Positions 1 to 9,677 of a stretch of DNA of 64,000 bases are shown piece after piece (the first letter of the stretch is position 1; each line of letters opens with the position of its first letter). This DNA is from Microstegium vimineum. Taxonomy: Eukaryota; Streptophyta; Magnoliopsida; Poales; Poaceae. Made by a program: the position numbers and the translations under genes. A model generated the notes under the pieces. That model was not told where the DNA came from and did no database searches. It was given only the letters and a program-made list of their open reading frames with translations. The DNA lies in NCBI GenBank assembly GCA_022036555.1, contig CM039133.1, forward strand, positions 39,508,718 to 39,572,717, given 5' to 3'.

Positions 1-450
1 TGGTGTTAGCACATGGAAGCATGGAGAAGAAGAGGCAGCTCGGATTGGCACGCAGAAGCACTCCGGACGCAGGGTCCGGACGCAAGCAAAGTGCGGTCCG
101 GACCATTGGTCATGCGACCGGAGGCATACCCTAGCCCCGGCCTCACTGGACAGAGGAACCAGACGCGGATCATCGTCCGGACGCAAGCCTCCGGACGCAA
201 CGTCCGGACGCAAGCCTCCGGACGCAGCGTCCGGAGGTTGGAGCTCTCTAGACTCCTCTGTTTCGATGATCCGGACGCAAGGCATGGTCCGGACGCGAGT
301 CCGGAGCCAAGAGGCTCTCTGGACCCTCCATGGGTTAGGTCCGGACGCAGAAGAAAAGGGAACCAGACGCTCCTGTTCACTGCGTTCGGATGCCACACGT
401 CAGCAGCAGGAAGGGCGCCAACGGCTGGTTTTGAAATGGAGGAGGGTCCG
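1..450 (+). repeat. Solo LTR A, left part (SIRE-type copia LTR), split by the Tekay insertion
   Basis: This matches the stretch from 39721 in the complete solo LTR at 39306-41152, starting at the shared TGGTGTTAGCAC motif, so about 415 bases of its 5' part lie left of the window. It carries many copies of the palindromic TCCGGA/GTCCGGAC motif (about 55-375), as do the other LTRs of this group. It continues at 13548 beyond the Tekay element: positions 446-450 read GTCCG and are repeated at 13548-13552, the 5-bp target duplication of that insertion. No coding capacity is claimed; the open frames here come from low-complexity GC-rich repeats. Confidence 0.8.
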
Positions 451-3124
451 TGTGACGGAACCGTCCAAATTATAAGAGATCAAGTGCTAAAGTAGTTGAC
501 TTAACTACCACTTACAACACTTGAGCACATATAATCCCGGTAGTCCGGAAATCTCGAAGGATTTCTAACATCAACTCAGGATCGCGTACATTCAGGGATA
601 CACATTCGAACGAGCCACAAATCAACCGAAAATACTTAAAGTACGAAATAAAGTTATTACAACACTTTGTTCCAAATAAAAGTAGTACTTACGCCACTAC
701 ACTTATGGCCGAATAAAACATTGTTTGAAACTGATCTTGAAGTTTTAAAAGACAAGGGTGCCCACAACGTCATGTCCGACAACAGCAAAAGATGAGCTTG
801 TAGAAGATCTTGCCCAAGGCCTACTCCTCTTCTCCTTCAACAGGATAGAGGCAGTGCTTACAATAGCGGAAGTATACTTGGCCATCTGCAACAAACGGGA
901 TAAACCTTGAGTACGGGAATGTACTCAGCTAGACTTACCCGTCTAACTGAAAATAAAGACTCCAAGGATATGCATGGTTGTATCTGGGGTTGGGCAAGCT
1001 TTACTTTGCGGAAATTCTTAAATTAAAGGAGTTTGCTTTAATGATGCGGTGAGCAGTCATCTTTTATCCTACTAATTATCTCTAGGTTATTGCACCTGTA
1101 CTAGAGCACACACTTGATCTACTCAGACAGTATAAAAACATATATCCAGTTCCTTCATCAATATTTTAGTAGAACCATTACGATGTCACATGGAGTTGTA
1201 CCATGGTGAAGCTCAGCATAATCCCCCATATCCAGTGGGGGGCGGCAATTCGTATCGATATACACTAGCTGGTAAGATTACCTTTAACACACGCCCATAC
1301 TTTCCCCGTCGGGTCAGCATTAGGTTACCGCTCAACAAAGTCCAGGTGGTAACCGACGCGATCTCAGAGTAGTCCACCCAATTGTAGAAAATAGATGGCC
1401 ACCACAGGGCAGATCGTATCTACAGTCTAGAGGTTGCTCACAGTAGGCTGAGAACCGGCCCGGACAGTGTTTACTCGGCTTCGGGGTCGATACTCACAAC
1501 GGCCCCTATGTGAAAGGGAGCATTCAAAGATGTAAGAGGGCCACCATCGTGTACAAACCTACACGATCCAACGGACGGACTGCCCCCAAGTCTAAACCAC
1601 TTGGTGCACTTGCCTTCCAGTTGACCGTATTTCATTACTACCAAGCTCTGTGGAAACATGTCCTCGTGCAAGCTCCGCAGCGGCGGCAATGGCGCACGGC
1701 CAACGGTGCTGTGACAACACGGGTCGAACTGAAGCTAGGGAGAAACGTTCTCACCTCGGCTAACTCCGGTAAAGCTTCCACGAAGATGGAGGCGTCGGAG
1801 ACGAGACGGCGAACGGTGAGCGCTGGTTGATCGGTGCAGTGGCGACTCGGAGTCGAAGAACGGCGGGGACGTTCCGGCGACTGGAGTCCACTGCTGGTTA
1901 AACAGAGGCGAGCGGCGAGGTTGCGAGGCAAAGGCGAAAGCTAGAAGGAGAAAGATTGAGCAGAGGACTTTGGGTGGTGGTGTATTTGAGAAGAAGGTGC
2001 TGGCGGTGCTCGGAGCTCTCGGCGCAACGAAGAACAGAGAACTGCGAGCGATTGAGCGAGTGCGGATGAGTGCGGACGAGTGTGGGAGGTGGAGTAGGTA
2101 TAGGCGCTCCTCCTTGCGCAGTCATGGCCGACCGGCGCGGCTAGAGGGGACGTGACGTGATGGTGTGGTGGTGGCAGCGGCGCTGGCGCAGAGCAAGACT
2201 TGGTCCACGTGCCGTTAGCGCGGATTCGCGCTCGATTGCAAAAGATACGAGGCGAAGAACTGATCGGACGCGGCACTGCGGCGGCGTTACTGCAAAACGA
2301 CGGCGCGGCACGCGGCAGGGCGGCTGGCAGGTCTGCGGCGGCGAAGCAGGGCGTCAGCGGCGGGAAAACGGTGCCGACTTGGTCCTAGCGCCGTTAGCGC
2401 GGGTGCGAGTGCGCACGCGACTGTGACAGCGCGGGCGGCGACAGCGATGTCGGTGCAGTGCCAAAGCGGCGGCGATGGCGTGTTTCACTTCCGCGGTCAG
2501 GCATCGTCGGCCACGTGGCAGATGACTCCGACGTACAGCTCAGCCGCGGTCGGGTGAGTGCGCGCGAGCGTGCGCGGCACGTGCGTGCGGTCGAGCGCGC
2601 GGGAGAGGGGTCGATATCGAGGGTAGGGTCGATCGGTTGATCGAGCCTCCGACTCGGTCGATCCTTCCGTGTGGGGTCATTCGTCCAAGCCTCGGTTCGT
2701 CATATCGAAGGGTCGAAGTCGAGGGGGCGTCGATAGACTGGCTGATCGAGCCTCTGGCTCGGTCGAGACTCCGGCCTGGGGTCGTTCAATTGACCCTCGG
2801 TCCGTCACGTTCATCGAGCGGGGGTCGAGGCTAAGCGGTGGTGCTCGACCTGTCTCCATTCTGATTTCCTTTTCCATTTTCTTTTATTTGATAAAACTAA
2901 ACAGGGTAACTAAACATAAAGCAAACCCTACTTTACTCTAAGCAAGACAAGGTTTAACTAAACAGATTAAACACAAGATTAAGCACAAAACACCTATTCA
3001 ATTCTAGTTTCAAAGCATATAAACACACGCATGAAATGATAGCATATGCAAACATGAATGCAATGAAATGTTGTACTTAGTGGCTAATGATGATCCTAAT
3101 GCAGGCTTGACACAGGGTGTCACA
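451..3124 (-). repeat. 3' LTR of the Tekay element
   Basis: This 2,674-bp LTR begins (plus strand) TGTGACGG and ends TGTCACA, as does the copy at 9678-13547. Compared with that copy it lacks about 1.24 kb after the shared CATTACTACCA (near 1645) and has about 50 extra bases near 512-562. The segment around 2560-2840 is rich in CGATCGAG/GGTCGA-type short repeats. Being in minus orientation, its U3 side lies toward 3124. Confidence 0.93.
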
Positions 3125-3139
3125 GCCCTTCCCCCTTAA
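3125..3139 (-). other. Polypurine tract of the Tekay element
   Basis: On the minus strand TTAAGGGGGAAGGGC directly abuts the start of the 3' LTR (TGTGACA at 3124). Position and composition are those of the primer for plus-strand DNA synthesis in LTR retrotransposons. Confidence 0.85.
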
Positions 3140-3165
3140 CGAAATCTCATCCTGAGATTTGAGTT

Positions 3166-4560
3166 TTAGTACCATTGATTATAAAAGGCGGGGTAGTTTG
3201 CGATTAGGTAGGCTTCGGTCTCCCAGGTTGCATCACTGGGACCATGATGACTCCAAAGAACCTTGAACGTCTTCACTTCTCGATTCCTGGTGACTCTTGT
3301 CTTTGTATCCAAGATCTTCTCTGGTTTCTCAAAGTATTCCAAGTCTGAGCTGATTACGATGTCTGAACTTGGAACAGATTCTCCTTCTGGAACTCGAAGA
3401 CATTTCTTGAACTGTGATACATGGAACACTGGAAAGATAGAACTCATCTCTGGGGGTAACTGTACTTGGTAAGCCACTTTGCCTTTCCTGGCGATGATCC
3501 GATAAGGTCCAACATATCGGGGTGCTAACTTCTTCTTAACTCCAAAGCGACGAACGCCTCTCATTGGTGATACCTTAAGATACACATAATCACCAACTTG
3601 AAACTCCAAAGGTCTTCTCCTTTGATCTGTATACCCTTTCTGTCGAGATTGAGCTGCCTTGATATGTTGTTGAACAGTGCGGACTATCTCTTCTGCCTCT
3701 TTCACATAGTCCGTACCATAGAATTCCTTATCTCCTGATTCAATCCAATTGACAGGGGTTCTACACTTGCGTCCATACAAAGCATCGAACGGTGCCATCT
3801 TAATGCTTTCTTGGTAACTGTTGTTATAAGAAAACTCCGCCAAAGGTAACCATTTCTCCCATGATCCTTCTGCTGATAAAACACACGCTCTCAACATGTC
3901 TTCCAACACTTGATTCACTCGTTTCGTTTGTCCATCTGTTTGAGGGTGACAAGCGGAACTTCGAATCAACTTTGTTCCCAACTCTTTATGTAACTGCTCC
4001 CAAAAACGAGCGATAAACTGTGATCCTCTGTCGGATATGATGGTCTTAGGAATACCATGCAACCTTAAGATATTCTGAACATAAAGCTCTGCATACTGAT
4101 GTGGTCGATGAGTAACCTTGACTGGTATGAAGTGAGCGACCTTTGTCAAGCGATCCACGATAACCCATATAGAGTCATTTCCTTTCTGAGTAGCAGGTAA
4201 ACCTGTGATGAAATCCATACTGATATCTTCCCACTTCCACTCAGGTATAGAAAGAGGTTGTAACAACCCGGCAGGTTTCAAGTGCACTGCCTTGATGCGA
4301 CAACACGTATCACACTTTGCGACATATTCTGCGATATCCAACTTCATATTAGACCACCAAAACCTTGTCCTCAGGTCTTGATACATCTTACTACTACCAG
4401 GGTGGATCGATAACTTTGAGTTATGTGCTTCATTGAGAATCCTTTCTCGCAAGACTTGATCCTTAGGTACTACCAAACGCTGATTGAACCATAGGACTCC
4501 TTTCTGATCCACTTTGAAATTCAGAGATTCACTGGTTTCCAACCTTTGTTTGATTTGCAC
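3166..4560 (-). pseudogene. Tekay integrase with C-terminal chromodomain (pol fragment, open 464 codons)
   Basis: This is the last part of the pol frame. About residues 45-90 hold the HHCC zinc-binding motif (H..SKLSIHPG through CDTCCRIK). The catalytic DDE core follows, with MDFITGLP, the second Asp in SDRGSQF and the Glu in the region after HPQTDGQTKRVNQ. Then comes the GPY/F-like segment (RRFGVKKKLAPRYVGPYRI). The last ~55 residues, including VLWSHHGPSDATWE, match a chromodomain, the module that directs chromovirus insertion to heterochromatin by binding methylated histone H3. The segment is open but is cut from RNase H by a TAG at 4581-4579. It ends about 40 bases before the polypurine tract, as expected for a single gag-pol polyprotein. 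Confidence 0.92.
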
Positions 4561-4578
4561 AAGCTCTTTGTCCGATTT

Positions 4579-6721
4579 CTATCCCTCAATAATATCACTA
4601 TCCAGGGTGCACTGGATAACAATATTATTTACGACCGAAGGGTGCATTAGATCAAAACCATCTTCTAACAAAGGTTGCAACAAGTTGCAATGAGATTTGC
4701 GGCTCAAAGCATCTGCTACAACATTTGCTTTTCCAGGATGATAATGCACTTCCAAGTTATAATCCTTGATTAGCTCCAACCATCTTCTCTACCTCATATT
4801 CAATTCAGACTGGGTAAACAAGTACTTCAAACTTTTATGATCCGTGAAAATGTAGCACAGATTACCCATCAAGTAATGCCTCCATATTTTCAAAGCATGC
4901 ACGACTGCTGCTAACTCCAAGTCATGGGTCGGGTAATTCTCTTCATGAGATCGGAGTTGTCGTGAGGCATAAGCAATGACTCTTCCATTCTGCATTAGCA
5001 CACATCCTAATCCAACGGTTGATGCATCACAAAACACATCAAAAGGTTCCTCCAAATTTGGTTGTGCCAAAACTGGTGCAGTTGTTAACAGTGTCCGCAA
5101 GGTACGGAACGCTGTTTCGCAATCTGCGCTCCATTCAAACTTCTTGTTTTTCTATGTTAACCTTGTCATAGGTTTAGCTATCTTAGAAAAGTCCGGGATA
5201 AAATGACGGTAGTATCCGGCCAATCCTAAAAAGCTACGAACCTCATGCACGTTAACGGGTGCTTTCCAATTCATAACTTCTTGCACCTTTGAGGGATCCA
5301 CTGAGATACCCTCAACTGACAAGATGTGACCCAGAAAAGGTACTTTGGTCAACCAAAACTCACACTTGCTAAACTTGGCATAAAGCTTATGCTCTCTTAA
5401 CCGTTTCCGCACTACTCGCAGGTGTTCTGCGTGATCCTTCTCATTCTCCGAATAAACCAGGATGTCATCAATGAAAACTACCACAAACTTATCCAACTCT
5501 TGCATGAACACGGAGTTCATCAAGTACATGAAATGCGCAAGCGCATTTGTCAATCCAAAAGACATCACTAGATATTCAAAGAGACCGTATCTTGTGGAGA
5601 AAGCGGTCTTGGGTACATCTTCCTTTCTGATCTTAATCTGATGGTAACCAGATCATAGATCTATCTTCGAGAACACTTTGGCTTTAGACAACTAATCAAA
5701 CAACAAATCGATCCGCGGCAACGAATATTTGTTTTTGATGGTAGCTGCATTGAGAGGGCGATAGTCCACGCACATCCTTAAGGTTTTATCCTTCTTTTTC
5801 ACAAAGATGGCGGGACATCCCCACGGTGAACAACTCGGACGGATCAAACCTTTTTCCAGCAACTCTTGGAGTTTGTTTCTTGAGTTCTGCTAACTCATTG
5901 GGTGGCATCCTATATGGTCTCCTAGATATAGGTGCTGTTCCTGGAGCTAGCTCTATAGCAAACTCGACATCTCGATCTGGAGGTAACCCTGGAAGGTCAT
6001 CAGGAAACACATCTGGAAACTCACACACTACAGGAATCTTATCCAACAACTCTGCAGTGATAGCAAACATGACTCCGAGCTGATTTGGGTTCTTAGGTAA
6101 GAAGATTCCAAAGGTAACTCCATTCCATGGGTTGGTGATAGATACTGCTCGTTGGGCGATATCTAGATGCATTTTCCAAGCTTTCATCCATTCCATACCA
6201 AGGATTACATCTAGACCTAGCTCAGGTATTACGATGAGCTTGACATATATCAATGTCATCCCCATGGTAATTTCTACATCCTTTACCATCTTACGAGTAT
6301 ATAGGACAGCTCCTGCTGCACTAATTTGATACTCCTTTTCCAAATCTACCACCTTCTGTTGACTCCGCAACACGAAGTTCCCACTAACGAATGAATGCGA
6401 TGCTCCAGAATCAAACAAGATAACTGCAGGACATTGATTAACAAGAAATGTACCAGCTGTGACGGGCTCTCCCTCTGGTACTTCCTCCAAGGTGGTATGA
6501 TGAACATTCCCCGTGCGAGGCTTCTGAGGATAACTGAACTGCCTTCTGGGCTTTGTGCAGAAGCGAGAGAGGTGACCAGTTTGTCCGCAGTTGAAGCACG
6601 GTCCTACCACAGATGGCGTCTTTTGACTTCCAGCTGCAGGTGTTGCGGCTTTACCCTTATTCTGCTGCAGGGGTGCAGTGAAGGGTCTCTGGTAAGTGGG
6701 ACGAGCACGAGCATTGGTCAT
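4579..6721 (-). pseudogene. Tekay zinc knuckle, protease, reverse transcriptase and RNase H (inactivated)
   Basis: Continues the gag frame. The CCHC knuckle CFNCGQTGHLSRFC is followed by the aspartic protease motif (LFDSGASHSFVS), then RT with FIDDILVY as the catalytic Asp-Asp box, then RNase H (FCDASTVGLGCVL, HDLELAAVVHAL). Inactivating changes: one inserted base near 5875 in the first part of RT, and in-frame stops at 5694-5692 (TAG), 5655-5653 (TGA), 5154-5152 (TAG), 4791-4789 (TAG) and 4581-4579 (TAG). Each stop sits where related elements carry Gln or Arg, so each is explained by one C-to-T change. No functional enzyme can be made from this copy. Confidence 0.92.
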
Positions 6722-6736
6722 CTTCCCTTGAGGTGG

Positions 6737-7600
6737 TCAGAAACGTGCACCAACTTGAGGTGGACGAAACACTGGCCTTGAAGCACTGGGACCCCTACTC
6801 TGGTGGGATCCTCCCTCTGGGATGCGGCATCGCGTTTCTACAAGCAACCTGTTGTCGTTGGTCTCTTGATTCAAGCAGTCGCTGATGAAGTCACTGAAAG
6901 TGATGCGGTGACTGTTTCCCATCTTGGACAGGAGAGCGGTGTTCATGCCTCTCTTGAAGCTAGCGATCTTCATGGCTTCAGTGTTGACAAAGTCACTAGC
7001 ATAGCGAGCCAACTTGTTGAAACTGGTGAGGTACTCTGTCACTGATCTGGTCCCTTGGGACAACCTCATGAACTCTGTAAGCTTCATCTCCATCACGCCA
7101 TCGGGGATGTAGTGACGGCGCATAGCTGTGGAGAACAACTCCCATGTAACTGCAGTACCGGCAGGCAAGTTATCACGGTACTGGGACCACCAGATACTCG
7201 CTAGTCCTTCCAGCCTGTGCGCGGCATACTCCGCCTTCAACTCATCTGTCAGGCGCAGAAGTCGAAACTTTTGGGTCATGGAGTGCAGCCACTCATCTGC
7301 CTCCAGCGGTTCAGTAGCTTCCTTGAAGATCAGAGGGCGAGTGTCCATGAAATCCTTGTAAGAACTGTACTGGTTAGGTGCGGCCCCCTGCTGTTGCCTA
7401 TGCTGCTGAGCTGTGTTGGCAGCGATGTTGCGTAGAGTTTCGTTCATCTGCCGCTGCATCTCTTCGACACTTCTTTGGCTGCCCAAAAACTGGCCAAAGA
7501 ACGCTTCCGGTGTCATTGCAGGTGGTGGTGGTGGTGGCAAGTCCTCTCTCTGGGATGCCTCTCCATCACCCCGGTTGGTGCGACGAGTGTTAGCCGTCAT
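6737..7600 (-). pseudogene. Tekay gag capsid region
   Basis: This 287-codon frame starts MTANTRRTNRGDGE and has a proline-rich stretch at about residues 23-29. A retrotransposon gag capsid domain follows (PLEADEWLHSM, EGLASIWWSQYRDN, RLSQGTRSVTEYLTSFNKLARY). The frame stops at a TGA (6739-6737) sixteen bases before the zinc-knuckle frame resumes at 6721 in the same phase; a CGA-to-TGA change explains the stop. The ATG at 7600 is about 300 bases after the end of the upstream ORF. In intact relatives gag and pol form one frame, so I treat this as the N-terminal piece of one polyprotein. Confidence 0.9.
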
Positions 7601-7906
7601 CTGTATAGCCCATTAACAAGCAACAATTAGGTGATGCTATATTGAATCAATGAATAAATACCGTGTTGTACAAAATGTAACATTAAGCACATGACCAGAT
7701 ATAATTATTCATCTTTCCACATAACATCACATAATTAATTGCTCATCACAAACATACAAATAACATTCCAAATTCGTCGCCAGCACAACGCCTAGACTTA
7801 AATTCCATATTCGGCTTACACATCCGAAGATCCAAATTAAACAGAGTCTTAAACAACAACAAGATACAAAGCTCCTTGCGCGGAAGATCAACTCCTAATC
7901 TAGCGC

Positions 7907-8935
7907 TCAGTAACCGTCGGAGTAGTCGTGCTCTCCGATGTTGTCGTCGAGGTTGTCGTCGTAGAAGGGCTCATCGGCGAAGACCTCGTTCGGTGAGTCA
8001 GGACCAAGGATTACTCCATCCTGTGGCTCTGGCTCCTCAGGTGCAGGTGCTTCGGCGACTTCAGCTGCTGCCTGCTGCTGATGGAGGGCGTGGAAAGCCT
8101 CGTGCAGGTTGTTGATGTACTCCTGTTGTCCATTGAGGTTTCCCTCTAACTCTGCAACTCTAGCCTGCAGATCTTCTGACTCGGTCCAAGCTTCATTCCT
8201 GGAGTTGGTGGCATCGAGAAGTAACTGCTCACTGACCACACGAGCAGTGATCTCCTCCTCCAACTTAGCCTGAGCCTGATTGCGTTCCAGAGTCATCTGA
8301 GTTAACTCTGCCTGAAGAGTCTCGACAGCTGTCTTGAACTCTTGCTGCAACTGACGCTTACTCTCCATCGTGGCATTGTGGATTTCTGCAACATCTGCCA
8401 AACTACGCTCCAAACTCTCACAAGTGCTTAGAAGAGCTCCCGTGGCACCCATGGCTGGGGTCTCACAAAAGAAAAGCTCCTCTTCGCCTCCTGTCAGAGC
8501 TGTCTCCTCAGTCTGCATCCAATCCACAGGAAAAGCTGATCCACGTGGAAACACTCTCGGCCATGCGTCTGCAAGATCTGCTGGAAAACGAGCGATGATG
8601 TCCTTTAGCACCAGGTATGCTGCCCTGTTGGCTCCATCCTTAGCACAAGCTCCCTTGGTGACGATCGTCCATCCTAACCAGTCGGGCCTTCCTTCCAAAG
8701 CTTTTACTCTGATCTCAACCTGGACCAAAGAATCTTGACCATACTGCTGCTTCTGCCAAGAGTACTTGGGTTCACTGCCCTCGGAATACCCAATGGCGTG
8801 CAAAACTTGCCAAAGGATAGTTGGCAGCCCAAAGTACGTCAAAAACTTTCCCTTGGTCATCTTCCTTGCCAACGGGTGGCGAGGGACTCCTGCTCCTCCG
8901 GTTGCTTTCCTGGCGGTCAGACGGGTACGAGGCAT
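7907..8935 (-). CDS. Upstream ORF of the Tekay element: histone H3 tail-like N-terminus, alpha/beta domain, coiled coil
   Basis: An intact ORF between primer site and gag. The frame is open from 9031 (374 codons), but I choose the ATG at 8935 (342 aa). The bases just before it form a pyrimidine tract ending CAG, a good splice acceptor, and this start puts a histone-like sequence exactly at the N-terminus: PRTRLTARKATGG, then a 3-residue variation, then PRHPLARK. Histone H3 reads [13 protein letters not shown], then KA, then PRKQLATK. Residues ~25-130 form a compact region whose end (VQVEIRV, LGWTIVTKGACAKDGANRAA) resembles the strand-strand-helix pattern of double-stranded-RNA-binding folds (weak inference). 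Residues ~165-290 are a long coiled coil, and the C-terminus is acidic (DDNLDDNIGEHDYSDGY). It is the only large ORF of this element without a stop. The function is unknown. I recall extra ORFs before gag in some rice gypsy elements but cannot verify that they are homologous. Confidence 0.75.
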   Translation of the reverse strand: MPRTRLTARKATGGAGVPRHPLARKMTKGKFLTYFGLPTILWQVLHAIGYSEGSEPKYSWQKQQYGQDSLVQVEIRVKALEGRPDWLGWTIVTKGACAKDGANRAAYLVLKDIIARFPADLADAWPRVFPRGSAFPVDWMQTEETALTGGEEELFFCETPAMGATGALLSTCESLERSLADVAEIHNATMESKRQLQQEFKTAVETLQAELTQMTLERNQAQAKLEEEITARVVSEQLLLDATNSRNEAWTESEDLQARVAELEGNLNGQQEYINNLHEAFHALHQQQAAAEVAEAPAPEEPEPQDGVILGPDSPNEVFADEPFYDDNLDDNIGEHDYSDGY

Positions 8936-9663
8936 CTGAAGGAAAAGGGGTTTCCACTCTCGTGAGATAGATATTAAGTTGGTCATTTTTATCAAAAGGG
9001 GATGATTACCATTTAAGGGGAGGGATGACATGATACAAGAATATAAACATGATGCATGATCGTAACTACGTTCTCACTCAACTAGAATGACTCGTAAGTC
9101 CTAACGTTCTAGTCGGTGGCAAGGCGATCTCTCATTACGCAGTTATTCGTTCTACACGATTGCGTAGTTAGTGTACCTGCATAAATTTCATCGCAGCCCA
9201 AAAGAACAAAACCCAATGCAGAAAATCACCGGGCACTTCCTGATATGCACCAAGTACGTACCAGTTAGATACCAAAACCTTATGCACCATGCTCGGAAAA
9301 CCCACCCAGCATTACATACTTCTCAGATATGTCTGCGTGAAAGCTCGCATATCCTTAAGTAACAAGATATCACTTCCCTTGACCAACGGTTGGAAGGTCT
9401 ACTCTCACATCTCACAAATAGTTTTAATGCAAGTTTTCGAACCTAATATCATTCTTCCCAAGAATGATATCCCGGCAAATTACAAAGATCCAGCATGAAC
9501 AAAACCTGGAACCAAGTTAGTATAACTAAGCCACCTGATTTCCTAGTATAGGGCTAAGGACTAGACTCTGGCACCCAAGTTTCGAAAGTAGTTTATAAAA
9601 ATAGTTTTGAAAATACCCGTTTTGTTGAAAAGTTGCTCAAACGAATGAGGATACCTGAACAAT

Positions 9664-9675
9664 GCTCTGATACCA
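9664..9675 (-). other. Primer binding site of the Tekay element (initiator Met-tRNA)
   Basis: On the minus strand TGGTATCAGAGC begins two bases after the 5' LTR (ends at 9678). It is the complement of the 3' end of plant initiator methionine tRNA, used to prime minus-strand DNA synthesis. It fixes the minus orientation of the element. Confidence 0.93.
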
Positions 9676-9677
9676 GT

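Noticed and set aside
13..495. Open frames on both strands through the first 500 bases
   Set aside because: They arise from the TCCGGACGCA repeats of an LTR; proteins are low-complexity and match no family.
1898..2941. Arg/Ala-rich frames in the Tekay LTRs (also 12320-13364)
   Set aside because: Present in both LTRs but compositional (GC-rich); no conserved domain or start context.
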